Numbered from the stretch's first letter, positions 19,591-29,016 are shown. The stretch: DNA of 64,000 nt from Roseateles saccharophilus (GCF_004342485.1 NZ_SMBU01000003.1:186001-250000); one strand, 5' to 3'. Notes: generated by a model not told the origin, from the letters alone. A program made the numbers and translations.

Positions 19591-20385
19591 ATGGCGCCGC
19601 CCCCTGGAGCAACTGTGCTGGACGGAATTGCGATCGCGAGCGGATTGGGCGTCGGCCTCATCGTCGGCATCACCGGCGTGGGCGGCGGCTCGCTGATGAC
19701 GCCGCTGCTGCTGTCCGTCTTCAGGCTGAACCCCGCCGTGGCCATCGGCACCGACCTGTGGTTCGCGTCGCTGACCAAGATGAGCGGCTCGGTGGCCCAT
19801 GCCCGCCACGGCCACGTCAACTGGCCCATCGCCCGCCGCCTGCTGACCGGCTCGGTGCCTGCCTCCCTCTTCACCGTCGCGCTGATGCACCTCAGCGGCG
19901 TGAGCAAGGGCTGGGCATCGGCGTTGACCTTCTCCCTGGGCATCGCGCTGCTGCTGACGGCCGTCGTCGTCGCCTTCAAGCAGAGCTGGCAGACCCTGGG
20001 CCTGAAGCTGGAGCGCTGGATCCCCGAAGCCCGCAAGCCGGCGCTGACCGTGGCCTGCGGGGTCATCCTCGGCGCGCTGGTGTCGCTCTCATCCATCGGC
20101 GCCGGCGCCATCGGCGCGACGCTGATCCTGCTGCTCTACCCGCGGCTCAAGGCCCGCGACATCGTCGGCACCGACATCGCCCACGCCGTGCCGCTGACGC
20201 TGGTGGCCGGCATCGGGCACGCCAGCCTCGGCAACGTGGACTGGTCCCTGCTCCTGTCCCTGCTCATCGGCTCCCTGCCCGGCATCTGGCTGGGCGCCCA
20301 ACTGACCCGCCGCCTGCCCGAAGGCGTCGTGCGCAGCCTGCTGTGCGCCTCTCTCCTGACGGCCGGCTGGAAAGTGATCCACTGA
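19591..20385 (+). CDS. TauE/SafE-family sulfite exporter or anion permease
   Basis: 264 residues with about eight membrane segments. The N-terminal GVGLIVGITGVGGGSLMTPLLL and the repeated VSLSSIGAGAIGATLILLLYP carry the duplicated glycine-rich motif of the family. It lies 2 bp upstream of cysI, so it is almost certainly the first gene of the sulfate-assimilation operon and may export sulfite or move another sulfur anion. A GTG at 19615 is an alternative start; ATG 19591 would give a short Pro-rich lead. The upstream 90 bp hold the likely promoter, with an AT-rich centre around 19520-19550. Confidence 0.85.
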   Translation: MAPPPGATVLDGIAIASGLGVGLIVGITGVGGGSLMTPLLLSVFRLNPAVAIGTDLWFASLTKMSGSVAHARHGHVNWPIARRLLTGSVPASLFTVALMHLSGVSKGWASALTFSLGIALLLTAVVVAFKQSWQTLGLKLERWIPEARKPALTVACGVILGALVSLSSIGAGAIGATLILLLYPRLKARDIVGTDIAHAVPLTLVAGIGHASLGNVDWSLLLSLLIGSLPGIWLGAQLTRRLPEGVVRSLLCASLLTAGWKVIH

Positions 20386-20387
20386 AT

Positions 20388-22109
20388 ATGTACCGCTACA
20401 CCGACTTCGACCGCCGCTTCGTCCATGCGCGTGCCGCGCAGTACCGCGACCAGCTGGAGCGCCACCTGGCCGGCCAGCTCGGCACCGACGACTTCCGCGC
20501 GCTGCGCCTGCAGAACGGCTGGTACATCCAGCGCCACGCGCCGATGCTGCGCGTCGCCGTGCCCTATGGCGAGCTGTCGTCGCGCCAGTTGCGCCAGCTG
20601 GCTCGCATCGCCCGCGAGTACGACGTCGTCTCCGAAGGCCCGTTCAAGGGCCAGGGCGGCTACGGTCACTTCACGACGCGCCAGAACCTGCAATACAACT
20701 GGATCCCGCTCGTGAAGAGCGCCGAGGTGATGGAGCTGCTGGCCGACGTGGACATGCACGGCATCCAGACCAGCGGCAACTGCATCCGCAACATCACGGC
20801 TGACGCCTTCGTCGGCATCGCGCCCGACGAACTCATCGACGCCCGCCCCTACTGCGAGGTGCTGCGCCAGTGGAGCACGCTGCACCCCGAATTCGCCCAC
20901 CTGCCACGCAAGTTCAAGATCGCCGTCTCAGGCGCCGCCGAGGACCGCGCGGCAATAGGCTGGCATGACATCGGCCTGCAGCTGAAGAAGAACGCGGCCG
21001 GCGAGATCGGATTCCAGGTCTTCGTCGGCGGCGGCATGGGCCGCACGCCGATTCCCGGCGTGGAGATCAACGGTTTCGTACCCTGGCAGCAGATCCTCGT
21101 CTACATCGAGGCCATCGTGCGCTGCTACAACCTCGCCGGCCGGCGCGACAACCTCTACAAGGCCCGCATCAAGATCCTCGTCAAGGCCGAGGGCCAGAAG
21201 TTCTTCGACGCCGTCAACGAGGAGTTCGCCCGCATCCTGGCCGACGACCCGGCCGGCCACGAGCAGATCATTCCCCAGGCCGAGCTGGACCGCGTGGCGT
21301 CCTGCTTCGTCGACCCCGAGGGCGTCAAGGCCGAGCCGGCCGTGCAACTCGACACGAGTGACTCGGCCTTCACGCGATGGCTGTCGCGCAATGTTCACGG
21401 CCATCGCGTCAGCGGCTACCGCGCCGTCACGCTCAGCCTCAAGCGCGTCGGGATCCCGCCGGGCGACACCGCCGCCGACGTGATGGACACCGCTGCGGCC
21501 CTGGCCGACCGCTTCAGCCACGGCGAGCTGCGCGTGAGCCACCGCCAGAACCTGGTGCTGCCCTGGGTGCGCGAGGCCGACCTGCCCGAGCTCTTCCAGG
21601 CCGCCCGCGCGGCCGGCTTCGCCACCGCCAACGCCGGCCTGCTGACCGACCAGATCGCCTGCCCCGGCGGCGACTACTGCGCGCTGGCCAATGCCCGCTC
21701 GCTGCCGCTGGCCGCCGAGATCGCCGAGCGCTATCAGGACGCCGACGAGCTCGAGGAGCTCGGCGAGATCGACCTGCACATCAGCGGCTGCATCAACTCC
21801 TGCGGCCACCACCACAGCGGCCACATCGGCGTGCTGGGCGTCGACAAGGACGGCGCCGAGTGGTATCAGCTGACCCTGGGCGGCAGCGACGGCTCGACGC
21901 TCTCCGGCACGACGACGCCGGGCAAGGTCATCGGCCCGAGCTTCGCCGCTGACGAGATCGCCGACGCCATCGACGCCGTCATCGAGACCTTCAAGCGCGA
22001 GCGCGAGGCCGGCGAGCATTTCATCGACGCCGTGCGCCGCCTCGGCCTCGACCCGTTCAAGACCGCGGCCAACGCCGTGCGCGTGTCCACCGCCAAGGCT
22101 CAAGCATGA
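20388..22109 (+). CDS. cysI: Sulfite reductase haemoprotein (nitrite/sulfite reductase family)
   Basis: 573 residues. It reduces sulfite to sulfide with six electrons using sirohaem and a 4Fe-4S cluster. The cluster ligands are Cys425, Cys431, Cys468 and Cys472 (CPGGDYC and SGCINSCGHHH). The two ferredoxin-like halves start with GHFTTRQNLQYNW and RVSHRQNLVLPW, and the sirohaem-binding Arg/Lys-rich parts (RKFKIAVSG) are present. No CysJ flavoprotein is encoded nearby. The next gene is DUF934, with an ATGA overlap. Further down the same gene chain lie a ferredoxin and its reductase, the probable electron donors. Confidence 0.93.
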   Translation: MYRYTDFDRRFVHARAAQYRDQLERHLAGQLGTDDFRALRLQNGWYIQRHAPMLRVAVPYGELSSRQLRQLARIAREYDVVSEGPFKGQGGYGHFTTRQNLQYNWIPLVKSAEVMELLADVDMHGIQTSGNCIRNITADAFVGIAPDELIDARPYCEVLRQWSTLHPEFAHLPRKFKIAVSGAAEDRAAIGWHDIGLQLKKNAAGEIGFQVFVGGGMGRTPIPGVEINGFVPWQQILVYIEAIVRCYNLAGRRDNLYKARIKILVKAEGQKFFDAVNEEFARILADDPAGHEQIIPQAELDRVASCFVDPEGVKAEPAVQLDTSDSAFTRWLSRNVHGHRVSGYRAVTLSLKRVGIPPGDTAADVMDTAAALADRFSHGELRVSHRQNLVLPWVREADLPELFQAARAAGFATANAGLLTDQIACPGGDYCALANARSLPLAAEIAERYQDADELEELGEIDLHISGCINSCGHHHSGHIGVLGVDKDGAEWYQLTLGGSDGSTLSGTTTPGKVIGPSFAADEIADAIDAVIETFKREREAGEHFIDAVRRLGLDPFKTAANAVRVSTAKAQA

Positions 22110-22600
22110 AGTTCATCAACGCCACCACCTGCCCCTGGCAGCACGCCGTCGGCGAGGACGGCCCCAAGCCCGATCCCGATCCGGCGCCCCACCGCCTGCT
22201 GAGCCTGGAGCAATGGCATGCAGTCAAGGGCCACTGGCCGGCCGACATGAAGGTCGCCATCGAGTTCCCCAACGACGCCGACATCCACCAACTCGCGCCC
22301 GACCTGCCCCGCATCGCGCTGGTCGTGCTCGACTTCCCTAAGTGGACCGACGGCCGCGCCTACAGCCAGGCCCATCTGCTGCGCATCCGCCACCAGTTCA
22401 AGGGCGCCATCCGCGCGCGCGGCGAGGTGCTGGTGGACATGATGCAGCTGCTGGCCCGCACCGGCTTCGACGAGGTCGTCATGCGCGGCGACCAGTCGCA
22501 GGCCGCGGCCAGCAAGGCGCTGGACCTGTTCAACCCCGTCGGCTTCTATCAGGGCGACGTGGCCGAGACGCGGCCCTGGTTCCTCCGGAGAGCCGCCTGA
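22106..22600 (+). CDS. DUF934 protein of the sulfite reductase operon
   Basis: 164 residues. The DUF934 family follows cysI in many beta- and gammaproteobacteria; conserved parts are VAIEFPNDADI, VVLDFPKWTDGRAYSQAHLL and the RGEVLVDMMQLLARTGFDEV stretch. The role is unproven, but the fixed pairing suggests help in sulfite reductase assembly or electron supply. The ATG overlaps the cysI stop by four bases, so translation is probably coupled, and the stop overlaps the next start by one base. Confidence 0.88.
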   Translation: MKFINATTCPWQHAVGEDGPKPDPDPAPHRLLSLEQWHAVKGHWPADMKVAIEFPNDADIHQLAPDLPRIALVVLDFPKWTDGRAYSQAHLLRIRHQFKGAIRARGEVLVDMMQLLARTGFDEVVMRGDQSQAAASKALDLFNPVGFYQGDVAETRPWFLRRAA

Positions 22601-23214
22601 TGAAGCTCTATGTCGACCGCGAATACGCGTCGCCCTGGGCGATGGCCGTCTTCGTCGGCCTGCGCGAGAAGGGCCTGGACTTCGACGTCGAAGCGCTGGA
22701 CCTCGCCGCCGGCGACCAGCGCGAGAGCGGCTTTGCCCGCCGGTCGCTGACGCAGCGCGTGCCCTCGTTGGTGGACGGCGACTTTGCCCTGTCCGAGTCG
22801 ACCGCCATCCTCGAATACCTGGACGACACGCAGCCCGGCCCCGCCCTGCTGCCGACCGAGCCCCGCCAGCGCGCGCGGGCCCGCCAGCTGCAGGCCTGGC
22901 TGCGCAGCGACCTGGCCGCGCTGCGCGCCGAGCGCTCGACCGAGGTCGTCTTCTACCGCCCGACCGACAAGCCGCTGACGGCTGCCGGCCAGGCCGCAGC
23001 CGACAAGCTGATCGCCGCCGCGACGCAGCTGCTGGGCGACCGGGAACATCTCTTCGGCGACTGGAGCGTGGCCGACGTGGACCTGACCATCATGCTCAAC
23101 CGCCTGATCCTGAACGGCGACCCGGTGCCCGAAGCGCTGAAGCAATACGCCGCCCGCCAATGGCAGCGCCCGTCCGTGCAAGCCTGGGTGAAGCTCGAGA
23201 GGCCCCCGCTATGA
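22600..23214 (+). CDS. Glutathione S-transferase, YfcF-like
   Basis: 204 residues. An N-terminal thioredoxin-like domain (MKLYVDREYASPWAMAVFVG, then RVPSLVDG and ESTAILEYLDD, the glutathione gamma-glutamyl site) is joined to an all-helical C-terminal domain with the WSVADVDLTIM N-capping motif. It resembles YfcF, a stress-linked glutathione transferase. Its position inside the cys operon, overlapping the flanking genes by 1 and 4 bases, suggests co-regulation of cysteine/glutathione supply with glutathione use. The substrate is unknown. Confidence 0.85.
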   Translation: MKLYVDREYASPWAMAVFVGLREKGLDFDVEALDLAAGDQRESGFARRSLTQRVPSLVDGDFALSESTAILEYLDDTQPGPALLPTEPRQRARARQLQAWLRSDLAALRAERSTEVVFYRPTDKPLTAAGQAAADKLIAAATQLLGDREHLFGDWSVADVDLTIMLNRLILNGDPVPEALKQYAARQWQRPSVQAWVKLERPPL

Positions 23215-23966
23215 CCACCGTCTCTACCCTGCCCTGGGCCACGACCAACGCGGCCGGCCATGCCATCGGCCTCTACGCCAAATGGACGCCTGAGCTGGAC
23301 GCCAAGATCGAGGCCGCACTGCAGCGCCTGCGTGATGCCAGCATCCAGCACGGCGATGGCCTGGTGCAGAGCAGCAGTCTGGGCGTGGAGGACATGGTCG
23401 TCACCGACCTGATCGCCCGCACTCAGTTGCCCATCGTCATCGCGACGCTGGACACCGGCAGGCTCCACCCCGAGACGCTGGGCCTGCTGCCGCGCATCGC
23501 CGAGCGCTACGGCCGCGATGTCGAGGTCTTCGCGCCGGTGGCCGACGCCGTCATCCAGTTCGTCCGCAAGGAGGGCGAGGATGCGATGTACAAGAGCATC
23601 GAGCTGCGCAAGGCCTGCTGCGGCCTGCGCAAGATGGAGCCGCTAGGCCGCATGCTGAAGGGCCGCAGCGCCTGGATCACCGGCCTGCGCCGCGAGCAAT
23701 CGGGTGCGCGCTCCGACGTCGCCTTCGACGAGGACGACGGCAACGGCCGCCGCAAGATCAGCCCCATCGCCGACTGGACCTGGGCCGAGGTCTGGGCCTA
23801 TGTCGAAAAATACGCCGTTCCCTACAACCCGCTGCATGACCAGTTCATGCCGTCCATCGGCTGCGCGCCCTGTACCCGCGCGATCGCCGTGGGCGAGGAC
23901 TTCCGCGCCGGCAGGTGGTGGTGGGAGGATTCAACGAAGGAATGCGGCCTGCACGCGAAATCATGA
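23211..23966 (+). CDS. cysH: Adenylylsulfate (APS) reductase
   Basis: 251 residues. It reduces APS to sulfite and AMP with thioredoxin or glutaredoxin. The 4Fe-4S ligands specific to APS-using enzymes are present: Cys136-Cys137 (ACCGLRK) and Cys218/Cys221 (GCAPC). The catalytic Cys245 sits in ECGLH. The PP-loop-like part is SSLGVEDMV. PAPS-type enzymes lack the cluster cysteines, so APS is the probable substrate and no CysC kinase is needed; none is seen. Start ATG 23211 overlaps the GST stop, and the stop overlaps cysD. Confidence 0.95.
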   Translation: MTTVSTLPWATTNAAGHAIGLYAKWTPELDAKIEAALQRLRDASIQHGDGLVQSSSLGVEDMVVTDLIARTQLPIVIATLDTGRLHPETLGLLPRIAERYGRDVEVFAPVADAVIQFVRKEGEDAMYKSIELRKACCGLRKMEPLGRMLKGRSAWITGLRREQSGARSDVAFDEDDGNGRRKISPIADWTWAEVWAYVEKYAVPYNPLHDQFMPSIGCAPCTRAIAVGEDFRAGRWWWEDSTKECGLHAKS

Positions 23967-24928
23967 ATGCTGCTGTGAAACCCGAACAACTCATCGCCGA
24001 CGTCGACCACGCCCACCTGGATGCGCTGGAAGAGGAGGCCATCTTCATCCTGCGCGAGGTGGCTGCGAGCTTCGAGCGCCCCGCCCTGCTGTTCTCCGGC
24101 GGCAAGGACAGCTGCGTCGTGCTGCGCCTGGCCGAGAAGGCCTTCAAGATGAAGAACGCCGCTCATCCGAGCGGCTACTCCGGCCAGTTGCCCTTCCCGC
24201 TGGTGCACATCGACACGGGCCACAACTTCCCCGAGGTCATCGAGTTCCGTGACCGCCGCGTCGCCGAGATGGGCGAGCGCCTGGTCGTCGGCCATCTTGA
24301 GGACTCCATCGCCAGGGGCACGATCCGCCTGGCCCACCCGCTGGAAAGCCGCAACGGCCACCAGACGGTCACGCTGCTGGAGACCATCGAGGAGCACAAG
24401 TTCGACTGCCTGATCGGCGGCGCCCGCCGCGACGAGGAGAAGGCTCGTGCCAAGGAACGCATCTTCAGCCACCGCGATTCCTTCGGCCAATGGCAGCCCA
24501 AGGAGCAGCGCCCCGAGCTGTGGACGCTGTTCAACACGCGCATCCGCCCGGGCGAGCATTTCCGCTGCTTCCCGATCAGCAACTGGACCGAGCTGGACGT
24601 GTGGCTCTACATCGCCCGCGAGAACATCCCGCTGCCGCAGATGTACTTCGCCCACCAGCGCCAGGTCATCCGCCGCAAGGGCCTGCTGGTGCCGCTGACC
24701 GACGTGACGCCTCCCGAGGCCGGCGAGACGGTCGAAACCGCCACCGTGCGTTTCCGCACCGTGGGCGACATGACCTGCACCTGCCCGGTCGAGAGCCCCG
24801 CCGCCAACGCGAGCGAGGTCGTCGCCGAGACGCTGACCGTCACCGTCAGCGAGCGCGGCGCCACCCGCATGGACGATCGCACCAGTGAAGCTTCCATGGA
24901 GAAGCGCAAGAAGGAAGGCTACTTCTGA
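23963..24928 (+). CDS. cysD: Sulfate adenylyltransferase subunit 2
   Basis: 321 residues. With CysN it forms ATP sulfurylase, which makes APS from sulfate and ATP. The PP-loop SGGKDS is at about residue 45, and the HIDTGHNFPEVIEFRD and FRCFPISNWTELDVW blocks are typical. The protein is somewhat longer than the roughly 302-residue E. coli enzyme. The ATG overlaps the cysH stop by four bases, and the stop overlaps the cysN start by one base. Confidence 0.96.
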   Translation: MNAAVKPEQLIADVDHAHLDALEEEAIFILREVAASFERPALLFSGGKDSCVVLRLAEKAFKMKNAAHPSGYSGQLPFPLVHIDTGHNFPEVIEFRDRRVAEMGERLVVGHLEDSIARGTIRLAHPLESRNGHQTVTLLETIEEHKFDCLIGGARRDEEKARAKERIFSHRDSFGQWQPKEQRPELWTLFNTRIRPGEHFRCFPISNWTELDVWLYIARENIPLPQMYFAHQRQVIRRKGLLVPLTDVTPPEAGETVETATVRFRTVGDMTCTCPVESPAANASEVVAETLTVTVSERGATRMDDRTSEASMEKRKKEGYF

Positions 24929-26214
24929 TGAAAGCCCTGAGATTCCTCACCGCCGGTTCCGTTGACGACGGCAAGAGCACGCTGATCGGCCGCCTGCTGT
25001 TCGACGGCCAGGCCATCCTGGCCGACCAGCTCGACACGCTGGAGCGCCGCGCCGCCGGCCGGCCCATCGACCTGAGCCTGCTGACCGACGGCCTCGAAGC
25101 CGAGCGCGAGCAGGGCATCACCATCGATGTGGCCTACCGCTATTTCGCGACCAAGCACCGCAAGTTCATCATTGCCGACGCCCCCGGCCACGAGCAGTAC
25201 ACGCGCAACATGGTCACGGCCGCGGCGGGCAGCGATGCCGCCGTCGTGCTGGTGGACATCACCAAGCTGGACCTGGCGCAGGATGAGGTCACGCTGCTGC
25301 CGCAGACGCGCCGCCACTCGCTGCTGGCCCAGCTGCTGCGCGTGCCCAGCATCGTGTTCGCCATCAACAAGATCGACGCGCTGGACGACGCCGGCGCGGG
25401 CTTTGCCAAGGTCAAGGCCGCGCTGGACAAGTTCGCCGCCGCCGCCGGCCTGAACGTGGCCGCCACCGTGCCGGTCAGCGCGCTGCGCGGCGACAACGTG
25501 ACCCAGCCGCTGGACGCGCCCTGGTGGAACGGCGAATCGCTGCTGCAGGTGCTGGAGCGCCTGCCCACGCTGAGCGAGCGCGCCGACGCGCCGCTCTCCC
25601 TGCCGGTGCAATACGTGCAGAAGGACGCCTACCAGTCCAAGGGCACCGGCGTGCAGCCGCGCGTGCTGTGGGGCCGCATCGCCCACGGCGCCGTGAAGGC
25701 GGGCGACACCATCGAGGTGCTGCCGTCCAGGCAGACGGCCGTCGTCGCCGAGGTGCGCCTGGCCGGCGAGACCGTACCCAGCGCCGAAGCCGGCGACTCG
25801 GCCGGCCTGGTGCTGGACCGCCAGCTCGACGTGAGCCGCGGCGACTGGATCGTCACCCCGGGCTCGGCGCAAAGCACCAAGACCTTCCCGGCAACCCTCG
25901 CCTGGCTGGACACCGAGGCCGCCAAGCCCGGCCGCAAATACTGGGTGCGCCACGGCAACCGCTGGGTGCAGGCGCGCATCTCGGCCATCGACTCGGTGCT
26001 GGACATCAACACCCTGCAGCCCCAGGACGCCCACGAACTGCCCGTTAACGCGATCGGCCGCGTGCAGATGGAGGTGCAGCACGAGCTGCCGGTCGAGCCG
26101 TTCAAGGACAACCGCGTCGGCGGCGCGCTGATCGTCGTCGACCCGGCCAGCCACCGCACCAGCGGCGCACTGCTGGTGGACGTGCAGCCGGCCACGACGG
26201 AAGAGGCCTGGTGA
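24928..26214 (+). CDS. cysN: Sulfate adenylyltransferase subunit 1 (GTPase)
   Basis: 428 residues. This is the regulatory GTPase of ATP sulfurylase; GTP hydrolysis drives APS formation. G1 is GSVDDGKST, G3 DAPGHEQY and G4 NKID, followed by two EF-Tu-like beta-barrel domains. There is no C-terminal APS kinase (CysC) fusion, which fits the APS-type CysH two genes upstream. The gene is in a continuous chain of overlaps with cysD and cobA. Confidence 0.96.
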   Translation: MKALRFLTAGSVDDGKSTLIGRLLFDGQAILADQLDTLERRAAGRPIDLSLLTDGLEAEREQGITIDVAYRYFATKHRKFIIADAPGHEQYTRNMVTAAAGSDAAVVLVDITKLDLAQDEVTLLPQTRRHSLLAQLLRVPSIVFAINKIDALDDAGAGFAKVKAALDKFAAAAGLNVAATVPVSALRGDNVTQPLDAPWWNGESLLQVLERLPTLSERADAPLSLPVQYVQKDAYQSKGTGVQPRVLWGRIAHGAVKAGDTIEVLPSRQTAVVAEVRLAGETVPSAEAGDSAGLVLDRQLDVSRGDWIVTPGSAQSTKTFPATLAWLDTEAAKPGRKYWVRHGNRWVQARISAIDSVLDINTLQPQDAHELPVNAIGRVQMEVQHELPVEPFKDNRVGGALIVVDPASHRTSGALLVDVQPATTEEAW

Positions 26215-27005
26215 TGACTGGCCGAGTGATCTTCGTCAGCGCCGGCCCCGGCGCCGCCGACCTGATCACGCTGCGCGGCGCGCGTGCGCTCAGCGCAGCC
26301 GATGTCGTGCTGGCCGATGCGCTGGCCGACCCGGCGCTACGCGAACTCGCCCCGCAGGCCCGCTGGATCTCGGTCGGCAAGCGCGGCTTCGAGCATTCGG
26401 CCAAGCAGACCGAGATCAACACCCTGCTCGTCAAGGCCGCGCAGGAGCACGCCCTCGTCGTGCGGCTCAAGGGCGGCGACGCCAGCATCTTCGGCCGCCT
26501 GGAGGAAGAGCTGATCGCGCTGGCCGAGGCCGGCATCGCCAGCGAGGTCGTGCCCGGCGTCACCGCGGCGCTGGCCGCCGCCGCCCAGGCCCGGCGCCCG
26601 CTGACCCGCCGCGGCCGTGGCCGTTCCGTCAGCCTGACCACGGCCATGACCGAGGCCGGCGAGCTGCGCGCCGCCCGCTCGGCCGACACTGAAGTCTTCT
26701 ACATGGCCGGCCGCCAGCTGGCCGCCCTGAGCCGCCAGCTGCTGGCCGCTGGCTGGGCGCCGGACACGCCCACGCTGGTCGTCAGCCGCGCCGGCTGCGC
26801 CGACGCCATCACCAGCGAACATGCGCTGTCCGATCTCGCCCAGGCCGCGCTGCTGCACCGTGGCCGCCCCACCGTCGTGACCGTGGGAATGGGCGCAAGT
26901 CTTGTCGGAGATCAGGGAAAGCCCATCCCGGTGTCCAATAAAATCGCCGTTTCGCCCGAAATCCCGTTGATGAAGGCGCCTCTCACTTCCAAGAGCACCC
27001 CATGA
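26214..27005 (+). CDS. cobA: Uroporphyrinogen-III C-methyltransferase
   Basis: 263 residues from ATG 26214; a GTG at 26211 is an alternative. It methylates uroporphyrinogen III with SAM to precorrin-2, the first step to sirohaem, the cofactor of CysI. The motifs are [41 protein letters not shown] and the [12 protein letters not shown] segment. CysG-type dehydrogenase and ferrochelatase domains are absent. The last 35-40 residues look unlike the family and have lower GC, as if the reading frame runs through the promoter region of fdxA, whose ATG overlaps the stop. Confidence 0.92.
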   Translation: MTGRVIFVSAGPGAADLITLRGARALSAADVVLADALADPALRELAPQARWISVGKRGFEHSAKQTEINTLLVKAAQEHALVVRLKGGDASIFGRLEEELIALAEAGIASEVVPGVTAALAAAAQARRPLTRRGRGRSVSLTTAMTEAGELRAARSADTEVFYMAGRQLAALSRQLLAAGWAPDTPTLVVSRAGCADAITSEHALSDLAQAALLHRGRPTVVTVGMGASLVGDQGKPIPVSNKIAVSPEIPLMKAPLTSKSTP

Positions 27006-27325
27006 CCCACGTCGTCACCGAATCCTGCATCCGCTGCAAGTACACCGACTGCGTCGATGTCTGTCCGGTCGACTGCTTCCGCGAAGGCCCGAACTTCCTG
27101 ACCATCGACCCCGACGAGTGCATCGACTGCGCCGTCTGCATCCCCGAGTGCCCGGTCAATGCGATCCTGCCGGAGGAGGATGTGCCGGGCGACCAGCAGC
27201 ACATGATCAAGATCAACGCGGATCTGGCCAAGAAGTGGCCCAGCATCACCAAGCGCAAGCCCGCCCTGCCCGACGCCGAGGAGTGGAAGGACAGGACGGA
27301 CAAGCTCAAGGAACTGATCCGCTGA
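27002..27325 (+). CDS. fdxA: 7Fe ferredoxin FdxA
   Basis: 107 residues with the 3Fe-4S/4Fe-4S pattern: Cys9, Cys12, Cys17, Cys21 and Cys25 in the first half, and Cys40, Cys43, Cys46 and Cys50 in the second ([11 protein letters not shown]). The C-terminal helical extension ([19 protein letters not shown]) is typical of FdxA. It carries low-potential electrons. Overlapping cobA and followed 26 bp later by a ferredoxin-NADP reductase, it is a good candidate for the donor to CysI. Confidence 0.95.
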   Translation: MTHVVTESCIRCKYTDCVDVCPVDCFREGPNFLTIDPDECIDCAVCIPECPVNAILPEEDVPGDQQHMIKINADLAKKWPSITKRKPALPDAEEWKDRTDKLKELIR

Positions 27326-27351
27326 ACGCCGGCGCGCCAGCGCCGCTCCGC

Positions 27352-28440
27352 ATGCAAGAACAAGCCTCCCCGCGCGCCGACGCGATCGAGACCGATGCCG
27401 TCATCGTCGGCGCCGGGCCGGTCGGCCTCTTCCAGGTCTTCGAACTCGGCCTGCTCGAGATCAAGGCCCACATCATCGACAGCCTGGCCTACCCCGGCGG
27501 CCAGTGCATCGAGCTGTATCCCGACAAGCCGATCTACGACATCCCGGCCGTGCCCATGTGCACCGGCAAGGAGCTGACGGACAACCTGCTCAAGCAGATC
27601 GAGCCCTTCGGCGCGGGCTTCCACCTCGGCCAGGAGGTCACCGTCGTGCAGAAGCGGGAGGATGGCCGCTTCTTCGTCGAGACCAGCAAGGGCACGCAGT
27701 TCCTGACCCGCACCGTCTTCGTCGCCGGCGGCGTCGGCAGCTTCCAGCCGCGCACGCTGAAGGTCGACGGTGTCGAGAAGTACGAGGGCAGCCAGGTCCA
27801 CTACCGCGTGAAGAGCCCTGAGCAGTTCGCCGGCAAGAACCTGCTCATCATCGGCGGCGGCGACTCGGCGCTGGACTGGGCGCTGAACTTCTGCGCCGCC
27901 AATGCCGACGGCAACCCGCACAAGGCCGAGAGCGTCATCCTCGTGCACCGCCGGGATGGTTTCAGGGCGGCGCCCGCGAGCGTGGCCAAGATGAAGGAAC
28001 TCTGCGACGCGATGGAGATGCAGTTCATCGTCGGCCAGGCCACCGGCATCGAGGAGGCCGACGGCCAGCTCAGCGGCGTGAAGATCACCGGCAACGATGG
28101 CATCACCCGCATCGTGCCCTGCGACCAGGTGCTGGCCTTCTTCGGCCTGTCACCCAAGCTCGGCCCCATCGCCGACTGGGGCCTGGCGCTGGAACGCAAG
28201 CAGATCGTCGTCGACACCGAGAAGTTCGAAACCAGCGTGCCGGGCATCTTCGCGGTCGGCGACGTGAACACCTACCCGGGCAAGAAGAAGCTCATCCTCA
28301 GCGGCTTCCACGAATGTGCGCTGGCCGCCTTCGGCGCGGCGCCCTACGTCTTCCCCGAGAAGCGCATCCATCTGCAGTACACGACGACCAGCCCCAAGCT
28401 GCACAAGGTGCTGGGCGTGGAGTCGCCGGTGTTCGACTGA
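27352..28440 (+). CDS. Ferredoxin-NADP+ reductase, thioredoxin-reductase-like type
   Basis: 362 residues from ATG 27352. The FAD site is [16 protein letters not shown] and the NADP site is [14 protein letters not shown]; the C-terminal [32 protein letters not shown] is the usual FAD-closing block. The CxxC of thioredoxin reductase is absent, which places it in the ferredoxin/flavodoxin reductase group. It would pass electrons from NADPH to FdxA. An intrinsic terminator follows at 28461, closing the long cys-fdxA-FNR chain. Confidence 0.9.
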   Translation: MQEQASPRADAIETDAVIVGAGPVGLFQVFELGLLEIKAHIIDSLAYPGGQCIELYPDKPIYDIPAVPMCTGKELTDNLLKQIEPFGAGFHLGQEVTVVQKREDGRFFVETSKGTQFLTRTVFVAGGVGSFQPRTLKVDGVEKYEGSQVHYRVKSPEQFAGKNLLIIGGGDSALDWALNFCAANADGNPHKAESVILVHRRDGFRAAPASVAKMKELCDAMEMQFIVGQATGIEEADGQLSGVKITGNDGITRIVPCDQVLAFFGLSPKLGPIADWGLALERKQIVVDTEKFETSVPGIFAVGDVNTYPGKKKLILSGFHECALAAFGAAPYVFPEKRIHLQYTTTSPKLHKVLGVESPVFD

Positions 28441-28460
28441 GCGCCCTTGCCTTTCGAAAC

Positions 28461-28483
28461 AAGCCACCTCCGGGTGGCTTTTT
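28461..28483 (+). terminator. Intrinsic terminator after the reductase gene
   Basis: AAGCCACC and GGTGGCTT form an 8-bp stem with a TCCG loop, followed by a run of T. It lies 20 bp after the reductase stop and marks the end of the sulfur operon. Confidence 0.9.
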
Positions 28484-28547
28484 CACGCCCCGTCGGAACG
28501 TTCCGCCTCATTGCCGTACCGTGCGCACCTCAAACAAGGAGATCGAG

Positions 28548-28979
28548 ATGCGTGTCATGGTGATCGTGAAGGCCAGCCCCGAATCGGAAGCCGGCCAGAT
28601 GCCCAACACCGAGTTGCTGGCGGCAATGGGCGCCTACAACGAAGAACTGGTCAAGGCCGGCATCATGCAGGGCGGCGACGGCCTCAAGCCCAGCTCCGCC
28701 GGCAAGCGGGTGCATTTCTCGGGCAAGGAACGCACCGTCATCGACGGCCCCTTCACCGAGACCAAGGAGCTGATCGCCGGCTATTGGCTCTGGCAGGTCA
28801 AGTCCATGGACGAGGCGGTCGAATGGGTCAAGCGCTGCCCCAATCCGATGCTGAGCGACAGCGACATCGAGATCCGGCCCTTCTTCGAGGCGGACGACTT
28901 CGGCGCCGAGTTCACGCCCGAACTTCGCGAGCAGGAGGACAGGCTGCGCGCCGAGCTCGAAGGCCGCAACGCCCCGTAA
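28548..28979 (+). CDS. YciI-like DGPF-domain protein
   Basis: 143 residues from ATG 28548 with an AAGGAG ribosome binding site. The start RVMVIVKASPESEAG and the central RTVIDGPFTETKELIAGYWL are hallmarks of the DGPF/YCII family, small proteins with a dimeric alpha-beta barrel fold. Members are often encoded beside ECF41-type sigma factors, but none is adjacent here. The function is unknown; no catalytic assignment is justified. It sits alone between a terminator and the TPP riboswitch. Confidence 0.85.
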   Translation: MRVMVIVKASPESEAGQMPNTELLAAMGAYNEELVKAGIMQGGDGLKPSSAGKRVHFSGKERTVIDGPFTETKELIAGYWLWQVKSMDEAVEWVKRCPNPMLSDSDIEIRPFFEADDFGAEFTPELREQEDRLRAELEGRNAP

Positions 28980-29016
28980 CTCGTAGAATCCGGTTCGCGC
29001 GCCGGCTTGAGCGGCG

